From positions 1-29,272 of the forward strand of contig JBOHNM010000031.1 in the NCBI GenBank assembly GCA_050730675.1: DNA of 29,272 nucleotides. The letters are read 5' to 3'. The notes beneath the pieces are model-generated. The model ran no database searches, had not been told where the DNA came from, and saw only the letters and a program-made list of their open reading frames with translations. The position numbers and the translations under genes are program-made. Positions 22,787 to 29,272 of the stretch are shown piece after piece; positions within the stretch are counted from its first letter, which is position 1; each line of letters opens with the position of its first letter. This DNA comes from JBOHNM01 sp050730675. GTDB lineage: Bacteria > Planctomycetota > Phycisphaerae > Phycisphaerales > UBA1924.

Positions 22787-24067
22787 GTGGTCCGACCTCT
22801 TACCCATTTTGACGGCGCCGCGGTCGGCGCTCAATCCGGCGGTGTCTGGGCGCATCCTGGCGCTGCACCGCTGCTTGGGCCCGAGCTGGCGCAGCGCCGC
22901 GGGGTCGTCGAACTGGTCGGGCGGGCCGCCGATCGTGCCGCGGCCGAGGCTCTCACCTGCTGGCCGGTCGAGCGGGCCACACTCCTGTTCGGTTCCGGGG
23001 CGATGCCCGGCATTGTTCCTCGCCCGGGCGATCTCGACCTCGTCCTGCGCCTCCGCCACCGCCCGACCCCCCGCGAGCGTGCCGCCGACCCCACGCAGGC
23101 CCAGGCGCGCGTCGCCCCCGTTTCCGCGGCGTTCCTGCGGGCTTTCTGCCTTGCCCTGGTCGACGAGGGTGCGAGGTTCATGCGGTTGGCGACGATCTGG
23201 GACGGCCCGTTCGCCGGCGCGTCGCGCGTGCCTGCTGGTTCCACAGTATCATGGTCATTGCCTGCGGTTGCCTGCGGGCGGTTGGTGAGCACCACCGGCG
23301 CCGTTACGCTGCGGCAGGCCGCCTTTGAGTGCGGGGTCGTGAAGCTCGCGCTTCTGGTGCTCGTCGACGGCCGGCTCATGCCCGTGGAGATCGCGATCGA
23401 CTCATCGTTCGTGTTTCCCGGCGGTGGCTGCGATGTTTCGGCGGCGTTCACCGCCTTCTGGTTTGGCAAGGTGGCTTTCTCCGAGACCGAGGCCCTCACC
23501 GCCGCCGGCCACGAGCGCGAGCTGGCGACGCTGTTCCCTGATCGCTACTCGCCCACCACATTCGCGTGGGAGACCATTCTGCGCACGGCCGGGGACATGG
23601 AGCGGCGGCTGGACTTCCGCAAGATCGTCGGCGTCACCGCACTGCTGCACGCCATTGCGGGCGATGCCGCGGCCCTTGAGGACGCCAGGCGCGTTGCCGC
23701 ATCGCCGGGGGCGGAACTGACCGGCCTGGGCACGCGACTCTCAGCGATCGTCAAGCACCGATGCGCCCGCGAACTCGACGATTCGGATGGCTGCGTCTTG
23801 CTGGCCGATTTGGCCACTGATCTGCGGGCGGTTGTGGATCTTCCCGGCGGCACGCGTTGGATCGACGCCCTGTCACGATCCGCCGGCGCCGGGCGGATTG
23901 ACCCCGAGCATTGGGCCGGCGCCGATCGCCTCTCGGAATTGATGTACGAAACGGGGCTGCGTCACCTGGCGGTCGAATTGCGATCGCGCCCGCGCGTGCT
24001 GACGGTTCTCGAAAACGGCGCCGTCGCGCAGTCCCTCGCGGCGATTCCGCCGCCCGATCCGCTTTGA
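22787..24067 (+). CDS. Putative polymerase-beta-like nucleotidyltransferase, family not recognised
   Basis: From the GTG at 22787 the product is 426 residues; the frame extends upstream but reads into the divergent promoter region. The segment LLFGSGAMPGIVPRPGDLDL (66-85) fits the nucleotidyltransferase signature hG[GS]-x(9-13)-Dh[DE]h, with Gly69-Ser70 and Asp82/Asp84. A later strand, MPVEIAIDSSF (198-208), could supply the third carboxylate (Glu201 or Asp205). The remaining 210 residues are helical (RRLDFRKIVGVTALLHAIAG). There is no antitoxin partner, SAVED effector or CCA-type RNA-binding domain visible, so the substrate is open: tRNA, a nucleotide second messenger, or none if inactive. 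The gene is divergent from the HAF-repeat gene and convergent with the next one, 17 bases away. Confidence 0.72.
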   Translation: MVRPLTHFDGAAVGAQSGGVWAHPGAAPLLGPELAQRRGVVELVGRAADRAAAEALTCWPVERATLLFGSGAMPGIVPRPGDLDLVLRLRHRPTPRERAADPTQAQARVAPVSAAFLRAFCLALVDEGARFMRLATIWDGPFAGASRVPAGSTVSWSLPAVACGRLVSTTGAVTLRQAAFECGVVKLALLVLVDGRLMPVEIAIDSSFVFPGGGCDVSAAFTAFWFGKVAFSETEALTAAGHERELATLFPDRYSPTTFAWETILRTAGDMERRLDFRKIVGVTALLHAIAGDAAALEDARRVAASPGAELTGLGTRLSAIVKHRCARELDDSDGCVLLADLATDLRAVVDLPGGTRWIDALSRSAGAGRIDPEHWAGADRLSELMYETGLRHLAVELRSRPRVLTVLENGAVAQSLAAIPPPDPL

Positions 24068-24084
24068 TCGCCCGCACCCGGTCT

Positions 24085-25986
24085 TTATCCGCACGGAGCG
24101 AAGAACGCGGACAGGAAGAGGATGATGTCGTCGGCCGTGAGCTGCCCGTCGGCCCCCGGCGTGCCGCCGAGCTGGGCGATATCGGCGATGGCGAGGTCGC
24201 CGGAGAAGAACGCGCCGAGGAAGACGATGACATCGTCGGCGGTGTTCTGGCCGTCGGGCGTCGGTGCTCCGCCGAGGCTCGCGACGTCGGCGGCGTTGCA
24301 GCGCGTGCCGATGCTGCCGGTGAACATCGCGAACGAGAGGTCGATGAACTGCACGTTGAAGACGGCACGGCCGTCATCGAAGAGCGACGTGCGCCGACCG
24401 TCCTGGCCGCCGGAGCCGACGAGCAGGCCGAAGGTGTCAACGATGCGCAGCTCTCCGGGCCCGACCTGGAGCGGATCGCCGCGGCGGATCAGCGGCACCA
24501 CGCCGCTGGAGGGATCGATCATGGCGATGACCTGGTCGTTGCCGCCGACGCCGGTGACGACCCCGGCACCGGAGAGGAAGACCACGAGCAGCAGGCGGCC
24601 GCCGGCGTTCATGGACGGGTTGCTGAAGCCGGACATCATCACGCCCGGCTCGGCGCCGGGCATCTGCGTGCCGGCCCGGGCCGCGATGCGAAGGTTTCCG
24701 GGGCGGCCGACATAGAGCACCTCGTCGTTTTCGTTGAGCGTGATCCCCGTGCCCGCGAGGACGCCGATGAACGCGGCGTCACCCGCCGCGTTCACCACCG
24801 GCAGCGTGAAGTTCGCCAGCAGCACACCCGGGTCGTTGATGAGCGGCGCGGGCAGGCCCATGCGGCAGAGCACATCCATGTTCCCGGCGGGGCCGAGGAA
24901 GAGGGCCGAGTCGGTGGCGATCGTTCCCGCGGGCGGCGGCGGCGTCGAGAGGATGACCCCCGGCCCGTCGAAGCTGCCGCGCCAGGCGATGACGTTGGAG
25001 TCGTTCATGTCCGGGGCGTTAAAGCCGCGGATGGTGAGCCCCGGAAGTCCCGGCGCGGGTTCGCCGCCGCGGATGACTTTGGTCGGGGAGGCGAGAGGCC
25101 CGGCCCAGATCCCGGCGCGATTCACACCCGCCACAACTCCGGGTCCGACCAGTTGGGCCACGTACGCGAGGTTTCCCGAGGGCGTCACCACGGGCGGGAG
25201 GACGTTGAGGTAGTTGATCCCCGCGGCCGTCCCGGGAGCGGGGTCACCGCGGCGTGCGATTTTGGCGACGGCTCCGGGGAGCCCGCCCCAGATTCCCGCG
25301 TCGCTCGGGTTGGACCCGCCGAAGACCACGCCGGGACCCTGAAGGTCGCTGATGAAGGCCACGTGGCCGCCCAGGCCCAGCCGGAGTGAATTGAATGTGC
25401 TGTCGCCCTGGCCGGCGGCGGTGTCGTTGGCGCGAAAATTGAAAAGGATGCCCGTCGCCGTGCCCGGCGCCTGGGCTGCTTGACGCATCGCCACACCTAA
25501 TTCTCCGGGCACGCCGTGGAAGATGGCGGCGTTCTGTGCGCCGACGTTGGGGCCGAAGAGGATGCCGGTGAAGGCGATCCGGCCGCCGCCGGCCACGACC
25601 GTCCCGTTGAAACCATCGAAGACCGTGTCCACTTCGGTGGCGGGTGCGGGGTCGTTGCCGCGTGCTGCGGGCGCCAGCGATGCCAGATCGCCCGCGTAGA
25701 TCACCGAATCATCGATACCGACCGTCACCGCGGGGCCCTGAAGGAAGCCGAGGAATGCCGTTTTTCCATTGGCCACATCGGCTACGGGTGGGAAGAACCC
25801 GCCGCCGAGGGTGAAATCGGTGGGAAGCCCCGGCGCCTGCGCGCCGGGCAGCAGCACAGGCGTGATGGTCAGCTGCGCCTGCCCCAAGGCGCTGCCGGCG
25901 GCGGCCAGCAAGGCCGCGATGGCCGCCAAGCGAGACGGGAAAGACGGCACTGACCGCTTGGCGGTCACACAAGAACCCGTGGGCAT
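24085..25986 (-). CDS. Secreted NxxGxxAF-repeat protein with duplicated GC-type dockerin tail
   Basis: The ATG at 25986 has GGGAGG six bases upstream. The 633-residue product has a signal peptide (SRLAAIAALLAAAGSALG) and a body of repeats of about 60 residues. Each contains a short strand such as NAAGDAAFIG, NGKTAFLG or PSGNLAYVAQLVGPGV followed by a loop of the type RGDPAPG. This is the NxxGxxAF tandem repeat (DUF7453-like) seen in secreted proteins of planctomycetes and others. The repeats probably form a propeller. The tail starts CNAADVASLGG and has two dockerin-like units (DGQNTADDVIVFLGAFF, DGQLTADDIILFLSAFF) ending APCG. No enzyme motif is present. It is probably displayed at the surface or secreted, with an unknown ligand. 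Confidence 0.87.
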   Translation of the reverse strand: MPTGSCVTAKRSVPSFPSRLAAIAALLAAAGSALGQAQLTITPVLLPGAQAPGLPTDFTLGGGFFPPVADVANGKTAFLGFLQGPAVTVGIDDSVIYAGDLASLAPAARGNDPAPATEVDTVFDGFNGTVVAGGGRIAFTGILFGPNVGAQNAAIFHGVPGELGVAMRQAAQAPGTATGILFNFRANDTAAGQGDSTFNSLRLGLGGHVAFISDLQGPGVVFGGSNPSDAGIWGGLPGAVAKIARRGDPAPGTAAGINYLNVLPPVVTPSGNLAYVAQLVGPGVVAGVNRAGIWAGPLASPTKVIRGGEPAPGLPGLTIRGFNAPDMNDSNVIAWRGSFDGPGVILSTPPPPAGTIATDSALFLGPAGNMDVLCRMGLPAPLINDPGVLLANFTLPVVNAAGDAAFIGVLAGTGITLNENDEVLYVGRPGNLRIAARAGTQMPGAEPGVMMSGFSNPSMNAGGRLLLVVFLSGAGVVTGVGGNDQVIAMIDPSSGVVPLIRRGDPLQVGPGELRIVDTFGLLVGSGGQDGRRTSLFDDGRAVFNVQFIDLSFAMFTGSIGTRCNAADVASLGGAPTPDGQNTADDVIVFLGAFFSGDLAIADIAQLGGTPGADGQLTADDIILFLSAFFAPCG

Positions 25987-25992
25987 TCGACA

Positions 25993-25998
25993 CCTCCC
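25993..25998 (-). promoter_or_regulatory. Ribosome binding site of the NxxGxxAF-repeat gene
   Basis: GGGAGG on the minus strand, six bases before the ATG at 25986. It fixes the start against an extension of six codons. Confidence 0.7.
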
Positions 25999-26203
25999 GA
26001 TCACCCCGACGACGAGCCGCCGGAGCGTGCGCAGGAAGAGATTACCACACCGGCGGCAAACGGCAAGCGTTCGGAGCCGGTGCGGTGCCTGACATCACAA
26101 TTCCTTGCGCGTGAGGCGAAGGGTTATGGGGTTTGGAGCCAGCCGAGATCACGCCAGCCAAGGGCGAAATTCGCCGGTCGCTTCCAAAATCCGCACGCGG
26201 TGC

Positions 26204-28129
26204 TCAGTTGCACGGCGAAAAGAACTGCGCGAGGAAGTAGACCAGGTCGTCCACGGTGATCGAGCCATCGCCGGGCGGCGAGCCGCCCGCGCTGACCAGG
26301 TCGGCCACGGCGAGGTTGTTCGCGAAGAACTGCGACAGGAAATTCACCAGGTCGTCCACCGTGTTGAGCCCGTCGGGCCCGGGTGTTGCCCCGACCCCCA
26401 CGATGTCCGCGTCGTTGCACGCCAGGTTCACCGGCGGGCCGATGGTCACGTTCAGCGTGAGCATCAGCGATGTGCTCACCAGCGCCCCGGGCACGTTCTC
26501 GTCCGAGTTCACGATGGTGTAGGTGGCGGTGTAGGGGCCCTCGCTCGCGCCGGTGAAGACCGAGGCGTTGAACGAGACCGACGAGCCGGCGTTGAGGTTG
26601 AGCACCGGTGCGAAGTCCGTGGTCAGCACGCTCGTGGAGCCGGAGCCGCCGATGGAATCGAGGTCCAATTTCGCGGTGAAGCCCGCGATGCTGACGAGGT
26701 TGTAGATGGTGACGGCCTGCGAAGGTGTAGTCGAGTTCTTGGCGACCGTGCCGAAGTTGACGGTGAGGGTGTTCTGATCGCCGGCGGCGGCGAACGAGGC
26801 GTTGGCGTGCGCCAGCATCGTGGCCTGCAGGCTTACCACGTCGTCGCCATCGGCTGAGCCCTGGCCGGCGCCGGCGCTGGTCAGGTCGGTGTTGTCCACC
26901 GTCACCATTCCTGTCAGGAGCGAGGGCGTTGCGGTTGTGACCAGGCCAACGGTGATGGTGCGTGTCTGGCCCGCGGGGGAAGTGAAGGCGTTCCACACGC
27001 CGGTGATCGAACTGCTGGCGTTGGTGGATGCGGTGACGTTGAAAGTCGTGGGCGTCGTGCCCGCCTTGTTCAGCGTCAGGTTCTGCGTCGGGATGCCCGA
27101 GCCGGCGATGAAGCGGCCGAAGTCGACGTTGACGACCGACGCCCCGTCCGCCGGGGCGCCGGCGCCGAAGTACAACTTGCTGCTGTTGGCGGTGTTCCCG
27201 TAGATCGCCCAGACCCACTCGGGGTGATCCACAAAGGGATTGCGGTTCGAGGGCGTGAACGTCCGCGTAGTTGAAGAGCCGTTGACGGTATTGGTGTAGG
27301 TGTAGCCGGTGTTGATCAAGTGGTTCCGCCGGCGTTCGCGCATGCTCGGCATCTGGGCGAAGTGCCATTCGCGGCAATAGTTCAGGTCGCCCATCGGCTG
27401 CGGCTCGCCGTAGTGAGGCGTCCCCAAATACGGCGGGTTTCCTTCTTGAAGCGCCAGCCCGATGTAACCGTTGGTCAGCGTGCCGCCGTACGGCGTGTTG
27501 TCCAGCGCATAGCGCGTATCCACATACATGGATCCCCGCGCCGCCTCGCCGCGCAGGAAGCGCCCCGCGGCGATCGCCGCGGCCGAGAGGTTGTCGTCGG
27601 GATCGAACTCGCCGCTCAGAAGACCGAAGCCGTTGTTGCTCCGATTGGAGTTGTCGCCCGGGTCGGCCACCTTCAAGTGGTGCGGGTCGCTGTAGAGCGG
27701 GCCGATCGCGCTGCCGCTGCTGCTATTTCCCTTGGCGCCGCGGGACTGCGGCCAGGTGTGCTCGCGGTTCCAGGTATTGCCACCGTCCCAGATCGGACTG
27801 ATCAGCGTTCCGGTGTACATCGCCACCAGTTGATTCGGCGCGGTCGGGTTCCCGACCGCATCCACGTCCCGGTCGATATTCGCCAGCCCGACGCGCATGT
27901 TGTCGTAGTGCGTGGAGGTGTTGCCCGGGATGAACTGCGTCGCGCGGATCTTCGTGAAGACCTGGTTCTTGAGGTCCACCTTCGCCGCCGCGAAGCCCAG
28001 CCCGGCGTTGTAGGTGATTCCGTTGTAGTACGTCCCCGGATCAAACAACTGTGCCAGCGCACCGCGGCAAACAACCGTGCTGCCGGCCAACAACGCTACC
28101 ACGACGACGGTTCGGGGACTATTCGGCAT
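26204..28129 (-). CDS. Secreted endonuclease I family nuclease with dockerin-like tail
   Basis: The ATG at 28129 (GGAG six bases before it) gives 641 residues. A signal peptide (VVVVALLAGSTVVCRGALAQ) is cut near residue 27. The nuclease domain, residues about 28-310, carries the beta-beta-alpha-metal signature TWNREHTWPQS (119-129, His124 as general base) and SDPHHLKVADPGDNSNRSN (147-165), the pattern of EndA/NucM-type DNases that cut DNA or RNA non-specifically. Two or three Ig-like or lobe domains follow (about 320-560; a VDFGRFIAGSG region, VTIYNLVSIAGFTAKLDLD and ASEGPYTATYTIVNSDE). The tail is CNDADI ... DGLNTVDDLVNFLSQFF ... DGSITVDDLVYFLAQFF ending SPCN. It probably scavenges nucleic acid outside the cell. 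Confidence 0.92.
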   Translation of the reverse strand: MPNSPRTVVVVALLAGSTVVCRGALAQLFDPGTYYNGITYNAGLGFAAAKVDLKNQVFTKIRATQFIPGNTSTHYDNMRVGLANIDRDVDAVGNPTAPNQLVAMYTGTLISPIWDGGNTWNREHTWPQSRGAKGNSSSGSAIGPLYSDPHHLKVADPGDNSNRSNNGFGLLSGEFDPDDNLSAAAIAAGRFLRGEAARGSMYVDTRYALDNTPYGGTLTNGYIGLALQEGNPPYLGTPHYGEPQPMGDLNYCREWHFAQMPSMRERRRNHLINTGYTYTNTVNGSSTTRTFTPSNRNPFVDHPEWVWAIYGNTANSSKLYFGAGAPADGASVVNVDFGRFIAGSGIPTQNLTLNKAGTTPTTFNVTASTNASSSITGVWNAFTSPAGQTRTITVGLVTTATPSLLTGMVTVDNTDLTSAGAGQGSADGDDVVSLQATMLAHANASFAAAGDQNTLTVNFGTVAKNSTTPSQAVTIYNLVSIAGFTAKLDLDSIGGSGSTSVLTTDFAPVLNLNAGSSVSFNASVFTGASEGPYTATYTIVNSDENVPGALVSTSLMLTLNVTIGPPVNLACNDADIVGVGATPGPDGLNTVDDLVNFLSQFFANNLAVADLVSAGGSPPGDGSITVDDLVYFLAQFFSPCN

Positions 28130-28280
28130 CACGGGCTCCGCGCGGTGTTTAGGCTAAGAAAGGAAGTCTAAACGCTGTGCGGGTTGGGGCCAACAACACC
28201 GCGTGAATTCGCACGGTTCGACGCCGGTTTGGGGTGTTCAACCGCCGGGTTATCATTGGCCCCGACCCTACGGAGCCCAC

Positions 28281-29272
28281 ATGCGCATCCTGATCACCGG
28301 TCAGATCGGCCTCGACAAGAAGCAGTACCTTCAGGCCGCGGCCGAATTCGCTGCTTCCCAGGGGGAAACGGTCGACCTCTATCACGTCGGCGACATGATG
28401 TACGCCGAGGCGCATGACGTGAAGCCGGGCAAGATCCTCGACCTGCCGATCAGCCGGCTGAACTCGCTGCGGCGGGCGGCGTTCAAGGACATCATCGCCG
28501 ACTCGAAGGGCAAGAAGAACATCATCGTCAACACGCACGCGACGTTCCGCTGGCGGCACGGGCTGTTCTCGGCGTTCGACTTCGACCAGATCCAGAAGCT
28601 CCAGCCCGACATGATTTTGTGCCTGGTGGACAATATCGAGGTCGTCCACCACCGCCTGCACAAGGACCACGAAGTCGACGCGACGCTGAAGGACTGCATG
28701 GTGTGGCGCGAGGAGGAGATCCTGGCGAGCGAGCTGCTCTCGCGGGCGATCCCCAACTGCGGCTTTGCGATCCTCTCTCGCGGGCGGCACAACGACACGA
28801 CCAAGACGCTCTTCCGGCTGACCTGCCGCCCCAACTACCGCAAGGTGTATCCCAGCTTCCCGATGTCCCACGTCGTGGACATGCCCGATGTGCTTGCGGA
28901 GATCGACCACTTCCGGGCCGAGCTGGCCAAGCACTTTGTGACTTTCGACCCCGGGGATGTGGACGAGAAGCTCCTGCTTGACCGGGCCATCGCGGCGGCG
29001 CGGGACGGGAAGGAGTTTATCGAAGTCGCCCCGCACAGCTTCGGGGGATCGAAGGCCGCCAGGCACGACACCATCCGCGTGCGCATCCGGGAGGTGCTCG
29101 ATATCGCCGGCGACATCGACGGCCAGATCTACATGCGCGACTTCAAGCTCATCGACCAGTCGGACATGATCGTGAGTCTCGTCCCCGAGCTCGCCGGCGG
29201 TGTCCCGGGTCTCTCCTCGGGCGTTGAGCGCGAGCTGCAGCACGCCTTCGAGCACACCAAAGAGGTGTACAT
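28281..29272 (+). CDS. Adenylate-kinase-like P-loop protein with a C-terminal deoxyribosyltransferase-like segment, 3' end cut by window edge
   Basis: The ATG at 28281 opens a frame that is still open at the window end (330 residues). It begins MRILITGQIGLDKKQYLQAA, a P-loop-like start of the type found in adenylate kinases (GxxGxxKK, with a divergent Walker A). Further on are IIVNTHATFRWRHGLFSAFD and MILCLVDNIEVVHHRLHKD, reminiscent of the nucleotide-binding loops of archaeal-type adenylate kinases. The C-terminal visible part (IYMRDFKLIDQSDMIVSLVP, then SSGVERELQHAFEHTKEVY) resembles the conserved motif of nucleoside 2-deoxyribosyltransferase-like enzymes (Asp in a Rossmann strand, then a helix with SxGxxxE). 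Coupling kinase and nucleotide-base domains would suit nucleotide salvage or sensing. This is inference. The gene faces away from the nuclease gene. Confidence 0.72.
   Translation, partial: MRILITGQIGLDKKQYLQAAAEFAASQGETVDLYHVGDMMYAEAHDVKPGKILDLPISRLNSLRRAAFKDIIADSKGKKNIIVNTHATFRWRHGLFSAFDFDQIQKLQPDMILCLVDNIEVVHHRLHKDHEVDATLKDCMVWREEEILASELLSRAIPNCGFAILSRGRHNDTTKTLFRLTCRPNYRKVYPSFPMSHVVDMPDVLAEIDHFRAELAKHFVTFDPGDVDEKLLLDRAIAAARDGKEFIEVAPHSFGGSKAARHDTIRVRIREVLDIAGDIDGQIYMRDFKLIDQSDMIVSLVPELAGGVPGLSSGVERELQHAFEHTKEVY

Noticed and set aside
26140..26185. GGCGAAATTCGCC palindrome between two dockerin genes
   Set aside because: Short, with no room for a loop, and no T tract or regulator nearby; likely chance in GC-rich sequence.
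21357..28129. The dockerin-like tails as evidence of a cellulosome
   Set aside because: No cohesin, scaffoldin or polysaccharide-degrading enzyme is present; the tails differ from classical dockerins in spacing and flanking Cys residues.

Overview
The window is GC-rich (roughly two thirds G+C by eye) and densely coded. It is almost certainly from a planctomycete, most likely a member of the Phycisphaerae. The main reason is that three secreted proteins end in the same duplicated dockerin-like tail (Cys-x-x-Ala-Asp ... Asp-Gly-x-x-Thr-x-Asp-Asp ... Phe-Phe-x-Pro-Cys), the 'GC-type dockerin' ending I associate with that lineage. A PEP-CTERM-like tail, a DUF6159 membrane protein and a REP-associated transposase remnant fit as well. 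This placement is inference from protein style; no rRNA gene is present.

Layout. 1-600 is the 3' end of a TPR-like gene. 713-3331 (-) is clpC, with an intrinsic terminator after it and a 443-base gene-free leader before it. 3775-6146 (-) carries a lipoprotein gene and, upstream of it, holA (DNA polymerase III delta). 6171-6646 (-) is a DinB-family gene that needs a one-base frameshift correction. Divergent from it, 6709-9121 (+) encodes an FHA-GAF histidine kinase and a PmtA-like methyltransferase. 9194-10568 (-) is a pirin gene with a MarR-type regulator just upstream, and a perfect 22-bp AT-rich palindrome lies immediately before the pirin start. 10610-12181 (-) is an exported two-PDZ S41 peptidase homologue. 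12350-14082 (+) is a four-helix membrane protein overlapping by four bases with a cobalamin-binding radical SAM protein.

14113-16197 is a less orderly stretch: a lower-GC multi-pass membrane protein gene, then a truncated REP-associated tyrosine transposase (RAYT) enclosed by two inverted repeat modules of about 125 bp, each made of several hairpins. 16198-19227 (+) holds a low-complexity small protein carrying an interspersed hairpin repeat inside its frame, two tandem paralogous PH-like membrane proteins, and a DUF6159 protein.

19253-28129 is dominated by secreted proteins on the minus strand: an ice-binding-like (DUF3494) adhesin with a PEP-CTERM-like tail, a HAF-repeat protein, an NxxGxxAF-repeat protein and an endonuclease I, the last three all ending in the duplicated dockerin-like tail. 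Housekeeping sucD (succinyl-CoA ligase alpha, no sucC beside it) and a putative polymerase-beta-like nucleotidyltransferase sit among them. The window ends inside a gene (28281 onward, +) whose product has an adenylate-kinase-like N-terminus and a deoxyribosyltransferase-like C-terminal segment.

Most of the window is ordinary chromosome. The best leads are the cysteine-bounded dockerin tails on unrelated secreted proteins, the RAYT remnant with its hairpin modules, the MarR/pirin operator, and the unassigned nucleotidyltransferase-like and kinase-like proteins. I do not claim a proven new system.
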